DNA from: a virus
Virus record (IMG/VR): IMGVR_UViG_3300005607_000032
Coordinates: 1 to 35,210 of that record
DNA length: 35,210 nt
Direction: 5' to 3' (one strand)
Below the pieces are notes generated by a model, which saw only the letters and a list, made by a program, of their open reading frames with translations, did no database searches and was not told the origin of the DNA. Below, in pieces: positions 1 to 6,256 of the stretch (positions are counted from its first letter, which is position 1; the number at the start of each line of letters is the position of its first letter). The position numbers and the translations under genes are program-made.

Positions 1-15
1 CGGCCTTCTAAGCCG
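1..15. repeat. attL core (direct repeat with 35196-35210)
   Basis: The 15 bases CGGCCTTCTAAGCCG occur at both window ends (1-15 and 35196-35210) and cover the tRNA anticodon arm. With an integrase gene at the right end, this is the expected attachment core of a tRNA-integrating prophage. The true core may be longer, because both copies touch the window edges: the A at 35195 also fits the tRNA stem, and the left partner base is outside. Confidence 0.88.
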
Positions 16-49
16 TAGGTTGCAGGTTCGATCCCTGCCTCGCCTACCA
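1..49 (+). tRNA. 3' half of tRNA-Arg(UCU), restored at attL
   Basis: Bases 1-16 form most of an anticodon arm: loop CTTCTAA at 5-11 with anticodon TCT at 7-9, and 3' stem strand GCCGT at 12-16. A 5-base variable region follows. The T-arm is GCAGG (22-26), loop TTCGATC (27-33), CCTGC (34-38). Then come seven acceptor bases (39-45), discriminator A46 and an encoded CCA (47-49). The 5' half must lie just left of the window. The arrangement matches argU-type tRNA-Arg, a common phage integration site. I infer that the phage supplies the 3' half here so the tRNA stays functional after integration. Confidence 0.88.
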
Positions 50-61
50 GACCATGGAACG

Positions 62-80
62 CTCCTTGCAAACAAAGGAG
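62..80 (+). promoter_or_regulatory. Hairpin covering the ribosome binding site of the first gene
   Basis: CTCCTT (62-67) pairs perfectly with AAGGAG (75-80) across a 7-base loop. The 3' arm is the Shine-Dalgarno sequence of the GTG start at 89, so the hairpin would hide it. This suggests translational control of the first phage gene, but it rests on sequence complementarity only. Confidence 0.45.
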
Positions 81-88
81 ATAATTCC

Positions 89-631
89 GTGGATACATCT
101 CGCAGTGTCCTTCAGCCAACGGCTGAACTGTCCAAAATCGGACAGTTTTCCCTTGACCAGCAACGAATCATCATTCACATCCTTTTCGCCGCGCGCAATC
201 TGGTTGATGTCCAGTTTGCGCGTTCGGCGGGCCGCGTGATTTGCACTGAATGTCTTACAGAGCAAATTTCAGATCGCAAGCTTGAGCACGCCGACTGGTG
301 CCGGACCGGACGCATGAAGAGGCTGCTCGCAGAACTCCTCGATGTACCAAATCCAACAGAAAGGAAAAACGCACAAGCAGAAAAATCCTGTGAACCTGTG
401 GACGCGGCTGTTGAGGAGCAGCCGCGCTCGCGGAATGTTCCTTTTTATGAGCCGTGGACGGTAGATGCGGGGCTGATCAAAGATGCGCAGGGCGCAATCA
501 TGGTAGATCCGCTTGGCAGCGACCTTTCTGTTGCCGATGAGTGGATGGTCATGCGCCGCATTGTAGCGTGTGTGAATGCATGCACCGGAATTTCGACTTA
601 TGAGTTGGAGCGCAAAGGCGGTGTGCAATGA
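89..631 (+). CDS. Unknown protein with Cys/His cluster, first gene of the prophage
   Basis: The protein has 180 residues from a GTG start at 89, chosen because AAGGAG sits 8 bases upstream. The in-frame TTG at 20 lies inside the tRNA and is unlikely. I do not recognise the family. The middle carries a possible zinc site: CTEC followed by HADWC about 14 residues later, in a basic helical region. The rest looks helical and soluble, and no membrane segment is visible. The stop overlaps the next start (ATGA at 628), so it begins a run of four coupled small genes. In the circular phage it would be the first gene downstream of the promoter at 35082. Confidence 0.75.
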   Translation: MDTSRSVLQPTAELSKIGQFSLDQQRIIIHILFAARNLVDVQFARSAGRVICTECLTEQISDRKLEHADWCRTGRMKRLLAELLDVPNPTERKNAQAEKSCEPVDAAVEEQPRSRNVPFYEPWTVDAGLIKDAQGAIMVDPLGSDLSVADEWMVMRRIVACVNACTGISTYELERKGGVQ

Positions 632-1155
632 ACACTCGCGCACTCGTAATCTTTATTGTGCTGGCAGCAGTAGCCGCCCATGCTGAAATTCCTGATGCTC
701 CACGACCTGCACAGAATCAAGATGCACTTCTCCGCGCTGTGGGCATGAAGCCGATTGTTAAGTCCTCTCCGCAGGATAGAGCGATAAATGGCGCGCTGTG
801 GTCCGGCGTTGCCATCACGCGTTTTCTTGATTGGACCTCGACAGAACAATGCCTGCGCCGTCCTTATGCGCAGTGCCATGAGGCACTCTTGCCTGGTGCA
901 TTGGTGCGAAGCAAAACCGGATTTGCATTTTTTGAAGTGGGCATGACTGCGGCAAGCATCGAAGGCCAGCGTTTACTGGAGCAGCACCATCATGCGCGAT
1001 TTGCCCGCATTGCGCAGATGGTGGATGTCGCTTCGATGTCCTATACCGTTATTCGCAATTACCAGCGTTGTGGTTCGACTCCAAAATCTGGTGCACAGAC
1101 GCAGTCGCAGACATTGAGTCCTCCGCTGCACATCACGTTCGGAGGTGGGAAATGA
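628..1155 (+). CDS. Secreted protein of unknown function
   Basis: This protein has 175 residues. The N-terminus is a clear signal peptide: basic start, hydrophobic stretch to about residue 17, and AHA as a likely signal peptidase I site before EIPDAPRPA. The mature part is small and mixed, with a second hydrophobic stretch around residues 50-58 that could be a membrane helix. The 'IPDAP' beginning of the mature part is a style often seen in acidobacterial exported proteins. The start overlaps the previous stop and the end overlaps the next start, so it is translated as part of the early operon. An exported product in an early operon could act on the envelope or be a lysogenic-conversion gene; no function can be assigned. 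Confidence 0.72.
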   Translation: MNTRALVIFIVLAAVAAHAEIPDAPRPAQNQDALLRAVGMKPIVKSSPQDRAINGALWSGVAITRFLDWTSTEQCLRRPYAQCHEALLPGALVRSKTGFAFFEVGMTAASIEGQRLLEQHHHARFARIAQMVDVASMSYTVIRNYQRCGSTPKSGAQTQSQTLSPPLHITFGGGK

Positions 1156-1409
1156 ATTCCCCCACTCCGGGCACCTGCCGGTTCTGCGGCTGCAATGGTG
1201 ATTCGTGCAATCTTCCTTCGGGCGATAAGTGCATGTGGCTTGGTCCGTCGCGCACGGTCTGTACGAACCCGGCTTGCATGAGTGCGCATTTTGCTGAGGT
1301 AGCGCGCAAGAAGGCTGAAATAAGAAAGCTGACCAGGCGTCCAAATTCCGCGCAGATCCATGAATTGATCCGCAGGAAAAAGCGCGGCAAGAAAGGACGT
1401 GCGGCATGA
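1152..1409 (+). CDS. Small Cys-rich zinc-binding phage protein
   Basis: The protein has 85 residues, starting at ATG 1152 with GGAGG just upstream and an ATGA overlap with the previous gene. Residues 8-42 hold CRFCGC, a Cys in DSC, KCMW, and CTNPAC. This order (CxxCGC ... C ... CxW ... CxxxC) is the signature of a small zinc-binding protein widespread in phage and plasmid early regions. The second half is strongly basic (RRKKRGKKGR at the end), which suggests nucleic-acid contact. No function is known to me. The same family is usually found near replication genes, which fits this place. Confidence 0.75.
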   Translation: MNSPTPGTCRFCGCNGDSCNLPSGDKCMWLGPSRTVCTNPACMSAHFAEVARKKAEIRKLTRRPNSAQIHELIRRKKRGKKGRAA

Positions 1410-1735
1410 TTGCAGAAATTCCTGATGGTCTGCGCATCTGTCCAGGCTGCAATGAACTTACATCGGGTGCCGATGAGTACTGCTTTTCCTGTGCGCGATA
1501 CGAGGAATTTTATGAGAGCCGGCAAGCCAGAGGGATACACGCAATCACCGACGTGCAACCGCGTGTTGTGGTTCCTGTTTCGCCTTTGTGCGAAGACGAT
1601 CATTTTGGCGGCTGCATTCCTGGCCTGATGCGCATGATGGTGGTCATGTCTGCGCTTGGTGCATTCATTGTGTTTTTGCCCATGTTGGTACGCATGGCTT
1701 TTTGGCTGGAAAGGATGGTGGGCTTATGGCCGTAG
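1406..1735 (+). CDS. Zinc-ribbon protein with a C-terminal membrane segment
   Basis: This protein has 109 residues, with its start coupled to the previous stop by an ATGA overlap. Residues 12-30 carry CPGC and CFSC, a classical zinc ribbon. The C-terminal third (about residues 75-105) is strongly hydrophobic and looks like one or two membrane helices. A cytosolic zinc knuckle tethered to the membrane is the simplest reading. I do not recognise the family. It overlaps the next gene by 10 bases. Confidence 0.68.
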   Translation: MIAEIPDGLRICPGCNELTSGADEYCFSCARYEEFYESRQARGIHAITDVQPRVVVPVSPLCEDDHFGGCIPGLMRMMVVMSALGAFIVFLPMLVRMAFWLERMVGLWP

Positions 1736-2106
1736 ATGTCGAACTGGTCCCGATCAATATCGGCAATATCAATGATGGCGCGATGATTGACGGATTTGAC
1801 ATTGAGTTGCGTCGCGCGTTGGCAAATATCGCTGACCCTAACACGCCGGCGACCGCCACGCGCGTCATCAAGTTGGAACTCATTCTTAAGCCGCACTCTG
1901 ATCGCGTGACGATTGAGACTGAATTCAAGTGCTCATCGAAGCTGGCTGCCATCGAAACGCACAAGTCGAAATGCTTCCTGGGCAAGGCTGAAGATGGTGC
2001 GCTGGTTGCCTTTGCGAATGACCCGCGTCAGATGCCGCTTTGGAGTGCGCCAAAGCCGAAGGAAGTTCCTGTCATCGCTTTCGATGGAAGCGGTGCGATG
2101 AAATAA
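1726..2106 (+). CDS. Phage 'replication terminator'-family protein
   Basis: The protein has 126 residues, starting at ATG 1726. The layout is very like the family annotated as replication terminator protein in many phages: an opening 'INIGNINDGA', a helix with 'ANIADPNTPATATR', then a beta-rich half ('IKLELILKPHSDRVTIETEFKC' split over 50-75) and a closing segment with 'LVAFANDPRQ'. The biochemical role of this family is not established; the name comes from annotation tradition. It is followed by a DUF2303-like gene, the usual partner order in phages. Confidence 0.72.
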   Translation: MAVDVELVPINIGNINDGAMIDGFDIELRRALANIADPNTPATATRVIKLELILKPHSDRVTIETEFKCSSKLAAIETHKSKCFLGKAEDGALVAFANDPRQMPLWSAPKPKEVPVIAFDGSGAMK

Positions 2107-2146
2107 CGTTTCTGCGCACCGCGCAGAGCAAAAAAGGAGAGAGCAA

Positions 2147-2896
2147 ATGTGGGAAGACGTGAAAGATTTTACTGGTTTCCTTTTTGAGAAACTCCAGCGA
2201 CGCTCCGCCGTTGAAGTCGTCAACGGTCAGCCGTATGCACTCAGGGAAGATGGAACGCTCGGTGCGCCAGTGCGCGATCTGGCGCCGCAGTGGACCAAGC
2301 CAACGCTCGAAGTAAGCACTCTGGCAGGATTTGTCGCGGCATATCAGGCGAAGATGGATGACAGGCCGGACAAGGTTGCTATTCGCATTGTGGGCCATCG
2401 CGTCGTTGAGCTTGTGTCGCAGACTGCTGATGACTACGGACGCAGACATGTGTGGCTGCGTGCCAGGTATGTGGATGAAGTGCCGTTCAAGTTTGATTCT
2501 TACTATGAGCCGGAGAAGTTCTTGATTGATTTCCGCTCCAGTTTTTACTTTAACGACAACGCAGTCAAAGTCCAGCAACTCTGCTCGACACTCTCTGCGG
2601 AGAATTCCGTGGCGGTGGCCGATGATGGTATGAGTCAGGTTGTAACGGTCAAGACGGGCACGGTGGTGAAGAATACTGTCACTCTGCCTGCCGATGGCGT
2701 TCCGCTCATTCCCTGGCGTACATTCCGCGACGCTGCTCCGGTTGAGTCGAAATTTTTGCTGCGCATGAAGAGCGTCAAAGATTCGCTTCCGCTTGTGGCG
2801 CTCATTGACATTGACGCAAAGTGGGAGCTCGACACTATGGGATCTATTAAGAAGTATCTGAGCGATGCGCTGCCTGATGCAGTGATTATCGCTTAA
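2147..2896 (+). CDS. DUF2303/YfdQ-like protein
   Basis: This protein has 249 residues, with AAAAGGAGAG a short distance before ATG 2147. The pattern fits DUF2303 (E. coli YfdQ type): an early 'LEVSTLAGFVAAY' segment, a central 'FKFDSYYEPEKFLIDFRSSF' region, then 'SVAVADDGMSQVVTVKTG', a 'PWRTFRDAAPVESKFLLRMK' region and an end 'DALPDAVIIA'. The molecular function of the family is unknown. It occurs in phage early regions near recombination and replication genes. The protein looks soluble, with alternating beta strands, and has no visible catalytic motif. The downstream 440 bases carry no gene. Confidence 0.7.
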   Translation: MWEDVKDFTGFLFEKLQRRSAVEVVNGQPYALREDGTLGAPVRDLAPQWTKPTLEVSTLAGFVAAYQAKMDDRPDKVAIRIVGHRVVELVSQTADDYGRRHVWLRARYVDEVPFKFDSYYEPEKFLIDFRSSFYFNDNAVKVQQLCSTLSAENSVAVADDGMSQVVTVKTGTVVKNTVTLPADGVPLIPWRTFRDAAPVESKFLLRMKSVKDSLPLVALIDIDAKWELDTMGSIKKYLSDALPDAVIIA

Positions 2897-3337
2897 CAAG
2901 CAGCGCCTGAGCATGGTGCTACGCGAGATGCGTAGACGGCCAGTTCGTGGCTCTTGAAACACTCAGGCGTGCAGATTTCGAGATTCGCACAAACAGAGAA
3001 AGCCGGTGGGCTGAGAGAGGCAGCGAGTGCCAGTCCGGGGAGCTACGGGGAATCCGGACCTTGTACCGAGCCAGCGGGTGCTGAAAGTAGTAGCGCAGGA
3101 TGGGCCAAGCGTAGCGCCTCCAACTCACATCGGAGTACATGCCGGCATGGAAGTAAAACGGGCAGAACTGGCATCTGCCCGCAGATATTGATGATGTTTC
3201 CTGCGTGAGCGAGACATGCAGGGACAACATGCAGCGGCTTCGAGCGTTGCTGCTTGCTATCCGCGAGTACGCGCGAACGCTTAATGCCGCTGCATGTTCC
3301 ACGTTACACGTTTTGTTCCACGGTCTTTTTGTTTTCA
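2897..3337 (+). ncRNA. Candidate structured non-coding RNA (inverted-repeat-rich gap)
   Basis: This gap between two plus-strand genes has no convincing coding frame but many exact pairings. CGCCTGAG (2904-2911) pairs with CTCAGGCG (2962-2969) and encloses two hairpins, CTACGC/GCGTAG (2919-2924/2930-2935) and GGCCA/TGGCT (2938-2942/2948-2952). A second possible junction, closed by GGCT/AGCC (3009-3012/3069-3072), encloses GGCA/TGCC (3019-3022/3028-3031) and GTCCGG/CCGGAC (3033-3038/3054-3059). Next are a 12-base palindrome (3138-3149), an 8-bp hairpin CGGGCAGA/TCTGCCCG (3159-3166/3174-3181) and a 13-bp perfect inverted repeat (3226-3238/3286-3298) with an inner 6-bp stem (3243-3248/3276-3281). 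TGTTCCACG is repeated at 3295 and 3314. I recognise no known RNA family. Confidence 0.5.
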
Positions 3338-3505
3338 ATGAAATGGCGTGAGAAAAAGACGAAATGCAACTGCGGCAGGCAATTGCGTCCTGGACAGCGT
3401 ACATGCCGAAAGTGCCATGCGCGATACATGCGTGAGTGGCGCGCGCAGCGTGTCTTTGTATTGAAGAAAGACGTAGAGACGAAGAAATGGTCGGGACGCG
3501 ATTGA
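3338..3505 (+). CDS. Small zinc-ribbon protein
   Basis: The protein has 55 residues from ATG 3338. It carries CNCG followed 9 residues later by CRKCH, then a basic helix 'RYMREWRAQR', a layout common in tiny phage zinc-ribbon or HNH-derived proteins. No good ribosome binding site is visible before the start, so the exact N-terminus is uncertain. Its stop overlaps the methyltransferase start (TGATG), which argues that it is translated. Function unknown; nucleic-acid binding is plausible from the basic helix and zinc site. Confidence 0.6.
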   Translation: MKWREKKTKCNCGRQLRPGQRTCRKCHARYMREWRAQRVFVLKKDVETKKWSGRD

Positions 3506-4545
3506 TGATGAAAGATTGGCGCATTTTGCAAGGCGATGTGCTGGAGCGATTACGGGAGCTTCCAGATGATTCCGTGCATTGTGTCGTTACGAGCCCACCA
3601 TATTGGAGACTGCGCAATTACGGAGTTGTTGGACAGATTGGCGTGGAAAATACTCCCCATGAGTATTTAGAAAAGATGCTTTCTGTTTTTCGTGAAATAC
3701 GTCGCGTGCTGCGCAAGGATGGAACTGCATGGGTAAACATAGGTGATTGTTATGCAGGATCAGGTTGCGGTGGTGGCGGAAGTTATGAATCAGAGCGTCG
3801 TGGCTGGCAGCAGTGCGTAACCAGGCGTGTGCCTCACTTAAAGCGCAAAGATTTAGTGGGAATGCCGTGGCGGTTAGCTTTTGCTTTGCAGGCTGATGGA
3901 TGGTGGTTGCGACAAGACATTGTTTGGTCCAAGCCGAATCCGATGCCTCTCTCTGTTACCGACCGCTGTACGACATCGCATGAGTATATTTTTCTATTGA
4001 CCAAGCGGCCGAAATATTACTTCGACGCTGCTGCTATACGGATTAGGGCCGCTCCTTCATCGGTCCAGCGGTGGCAACAGGATATTGACTCTCAAACTGG
4101 AAGTCTGAGAGCAAATGGTGGTGCAAAGGCCAATGGAACCATGAAGGCTGTTGGCGGACGTCCTACCACGGAATGCCGCGACAAACAGCGTGGACACTCA
4201 CGGCGTCATGCCGGATTCAATGAGCGTTGGGACCATATGACGCATGCAGAGCAGCGAGCATTTGGTGCGAATCGCCGGTCCGTGTGGGAAATTGCGACGC
4301 AAGGGTTTTCCGGAATGCACTTCGCCACGTTCCCGGAGGAAATTCCGCGACTGTGCATCATGGCCGGATGTCCCGAAGGAGGAACCGTGCTTGATCCATT
4401 CAGTGGAGCGGGCACTACTGGCGTAGTTGCTCTGCGTCTTGGCCGCAAATATGTAGGCATCGAAATAAATCCTGAATACGTTGAAATGTCAAAACGCAGG
4501 ATAGAGAATGATGCACCTTTGCTGAACAAAATATCGGGTGATTAA
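3505..4545 (+). CDS. Site-specific DNA methyltransferase (N4-cytosine/N6-adenine, beta order)
   Basis: The protein has 346 residues. It transfers a methyl group from S-adenosylmethionine to the exocyclic amine of a base in DNA. The catalytic motif TSPPYW is at about residue 29, preceded by 'LQGDVLERLRELPDDSV', and the SAM-binding motif DPFSGAGTTG is near residue 296. This is the beta-class order (motif IV before motif I). SPPY is typical of m4C enzymes, but m6A cannot be excluded. The middle (residues 200-260) is an unremarkable target-recognition stretch. Start choice: ATG 3505 overlaps the preceding stop; ATG 3508 and 3487 are alternatives. No restriction gene is beside it, so it is an orphan enzyme, likely protecting phage DNA or marking it for regulation. 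Confidence 0.92.
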   Translation: MMKDWRILQGDVLERLRELPDDSVHCVVTSPPYWRLRNYGVVGQIGVENTPHEYLEKMLSVFREIRRVLRKDGTAWVNIGDCYAGSGCGGGGSYESERRGWQQCVTRRVPHLKRKDLVGMPWRLAFALQADGWWLRQDIVWSKPNPMPLSVTDRCTTSHEYIFLLTKRPKYYFDAAAIRIRAAPSSVQRWQQDIDSQTGSLRANGGAKANGTMKAVGGRPTTECRDKQRGHSRRHAGFNERWDHMTHAEQRAFGANRRSVWEIATQGFSGMHFATFPEEIPRLCIMAGCPEGGTVLDPFSGAGTTGVVALRLGRKYVGIEINPEYVEMSKRRIENDAPLLNKISGD

Positions 4546-4801
4546 CGTGGTTGATGTCACAAAAAATGTGAAGTGCATCTGCGGGCTGGAGCAGCCGCTG
4601 GCGCAGAAGTGCTGCGGGTGCGGCCGCTACTTTATCACTCCGCTCGAAGAAATGGAGCGCAAAGCGATTGTGCGCGCCATTGTGCTGGCTGGGAAAGTGG
4701 CACTTGCCGCGCGCTATCTCGGTGTGAGCAAGACGCTCGTGTATCGCAAGATTCATGCATATGGATTGACTGTCCAGGAGATTCAGAGAGGCAAGCGATG
4801 A
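4538..4801 (+). CDS. Zn-ribbon plus Fis-type HTH protein
   Basis: The protein has 87 residues, with GTG 4538 overlapping the methyltransferase stop (GTG 4547 is also possible). Residues about 13-30 hold CICG and CCGCG, a zinc ribbon. Residues about 45-80 ('AIVRAIVLAGKVALAARYLG' then 'VSKTLVYRKIHAYGL') match the Fis/NtrC C-terminal helix-turn-helix, where the second helix reads DNA. A free-standing Fis HTH with a zinc knuckle is a plausible phage transcription regulator, perhaps of the genes downstream, with which it overlaps. This is inferred from the fold only. Confidence 0.72.
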   Translation: MINVVDVTKNVKCICGLEQPLAQKCCGCGRYFITPLEEMERKAIVRAIVLAGKVALAARYLGVSKTLVYRKIHAYGLTVQEIQRGKR

Positions 4802-5043
4802 CAGCATTATTGACGGCACTCATCGAAAGCGAGACCAAAGAGTCGCTGGCCGCGATGGTCTGCGAATTGCGTGAAGAGAGCAGCACGGCTTCAGGTCTGA
4901 GGAAAGCGCACGAAATCGTCGCAGAATTTCTTGGCGAGCTTGAGAAGGCAGAAACGTGCGCAGGCATGGATACTACAGCGGAACAGGCCGCTGTTCTTGC
5001 TGTGGACAAGCGCATTCTGGATGCGCTGGAGGCCGCGCGATGA
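4798..5043 (+). CDS. Small helical protein of unknown function
   Basis: The protein has 81 residues, with ATG 4798 overlapping the previous stop. It is predicted to be all-helical by pattern (heptad-like Leu/Ala/Glu), acidic, and has two isolated cysteines with no zinc motif. The stop overlaps the DUF5131 start (ATGA at 5040), so it is translated in a chain with the methyltransferase and the HTH protein. I do not recognise the family. Confidence 0.62.
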   Translation: MTALLTALIESETKESLAAMVCELREESSTASGLRKAHEIVAEFLGELEKAETCAGMDTTAEQAAVLAVDKRILDALEAAR

Positions 5044-6032
5044 ACAAGACAAGCATCGAATGGACGGACGCAACATGGAACCCGATACGGGGATGCTCGC
5101 GTGTGAGTGAAGGCTGCCGCAACTGCTATGCCGAGCGTGTTGCTCGTCGCTTCGGCGGCAAAGGTCAGCCCTATGAAGGACTCGTGCGCATCAATAACTC
5201 AGGCGAGCGAATGCCGCAATGGAATGGTGAAGTACGTCTCATCGAAGAACATCTGCTCGACCCGCTGAAGTGGAAGAAGTCACGGCGAATCTTTGTTAAT
5301 TCGATGTCCGACCTGTTCCACGAGAACATGCCGGATGAGTGGATTGACCGCATCTTCGCCGTGATGGCGCTGTGTCCGCAGCACACGTTCCAGGTGCTGA
5401 CCAAGCGTCCTGAGCGGATGTTGAAGTATTTTTACCTGAGTACAGACAATCGTGAAGAGGCCATTGGCTCTCAGGCGCTTGATATTTCCGCAGGTAAGCA
5501 TTCTGGGATTCTGGAGTTGCCCTTGCCGAATGTCTGGCCGGGCGTGAGCGTCGAGAACCAGAAGACAGCCGATGAGCGCATACCGCTGCTGCTACAGACG
5601 CCTGCTGCTGTATGGTTCATCAGCGCAGAGCCACTGCTGGAAATGATTGATATTTACCAATACCTTGGCGGAGCGAGAAATCCTATCCGTGGACTCAACT
5701 GGGTGATTGTCGGCGGTGAAAGCGGGCCAAAGGCACGGCCCATGCATCCGGACTGGGTGCGCAGCCTGCGCGATCAGTGTCAGGCTGCGGGAGTTTCGTT
5801 CTTCTTCAAGCAATGGGGCGAATGGGAACCGCGTCTCTGGATGAACCAGCACGGTGCGCCATGTCTAAAAATCAGCGTTCCGAATCAGACACACTTTAAG
5901 CCTCGTGACAAGGAAATAATCTTCACCTGCACCGATGATTCGAGTATCAACATGGTGCGCGTCGGAAAGAAAGCCGCAGGCGCTATGCTGGATGGCCGGG
6001 AATGGCGGGAATTTCCGGAGGTCCGCGCGTGA
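5040..6032 (+). CDS. DUF5131 (phage Gp37/Gp68) family protein
   Basis: The protein has 330 residues and shows the full family signature. It opens with 'TSIEWTDATWNPIRGC' and a three-cysteine motif, CSRVSEGCRNCYAERVA (Cys-x6-Cys-x2-Cys). Then come 'RIFVNSMSDLFHE', 'VLTKRPERM', 'WPGVSVENQ', 'FISAEPLLE', 'WVIVGGESGPKARPM' and 'FFFKQWGEW'. The repeated strand-helix pattern suggests a TIM-barrel-like fold. The Cys triad near the N-terminus resembles a metal or Fe-S site, and a radical-SAM-like role has been proposed for such proteins; I treat that as unproven. Relatives often sit beside a 'three-Cys-motif partner' (TcmP) gene, but none is visible here. The gene sits in an overlapping operon with an orphan methyltransferase. 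Confidence 0.85.
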   Translation: MNKTSIEWTDATWNPIRGCSRVSEGCRNCYAERVARRFGGKGQPYEGLVRINNSGERMPQWNGEVRLIEEHLLDPLKWKKSRRIFVNSMSDLFHENMPDEWIDRIFAVMALCPQHTFQVLTKRPERMLKYFYLSTDNREEAIGSQALDISAGKHSGILELPLPNVWPGVSVENQKTADERIPLLLQTPAAVWFISAEPLLEMIDIYQYLGGARNPIRGLNWVIVGGESGPKARPMHPDWVRSLRDQCQAAGVSFFFKQWGEWEPRLWMNQHGAPCLKISVPNQTHFKPRDKEIIFTCTDDSSINMVRVGKKAAGAMLDGREWREFPEVRA

Positions 6033-6234
6033 AGCGAAAGAAGATACTCGCGAGAAGATTATCGGACAAGGAGTAACAGTTGATCGTCAGCCGCTTGCGA
6101 TGTTGCGATATCTCATGATTCGCGGCGAATTGCGCAACCAAATTCATGAACTACGCGGCAAGAACCTTGCTTGCTGGTGTCCGCTAAATCAGCCGTGTCA
6201 CGCAGATGTATTGCTGGAACTGGCGAATCGCTGA
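5992..6234 (+). CDS. DUF4326 C-terminal fragment
   Basis: The last 44 residues ('LRNQIHELRGKNLACWC', then 'PCHADVLLELANR') are the conserved end of DUF4326, with the CWC...CHxDVL motif intact. The N-terminal part of that family, with its 'GRPSKWGNPF'-type motif, is missing, and the reading frame runs back into the end of the DUF5131 gene. ATG 5992 gives 80 residues; ATG 6100 gives 44 and is equally possible. No good ribosome binding site precedes either. It is either a naturally short version or a remnant truncated when the upstream gene arrived. Confidence 0.5.
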   Translation: MAGNGGNFRRSAREAKEDTREKIIGQGVTVDRQPLAMLRYLMIRGELRNQIHELRGKNLACWCPLNQPCHADVLLELANR

Positions 6235-6256
6235 GTGGAGTTGTGCCTTGGGGAAC

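Noticed and set aside
20-88. Extension of the first gene back to TTG at 20
   Set aside because: It would lie in the tRNA 3' half; the good ribosome binding site serves GTG 89.
3001-3080. TPP-riboswitch-like CTGAGA and GCCAGCG words
   Set aside because: The rest of the TPP consensus (the conserved segment between them and the closing stem) is missing, and there is no thiamine gene.
2919-3617. Open minus-strand frame of 232 codons across the RNA-like gap
   Set aside because: It runs antisense into the methyltransferase gene, is rich in Ser/Arg with no motif, has no ribosome binding site, and its openness follows from local composition.
3505-4545. Restriction-modification system
   Set aside because: No restriction endonuclease gene adjoins the methyltransferase, so it is called an orphan enzyme.
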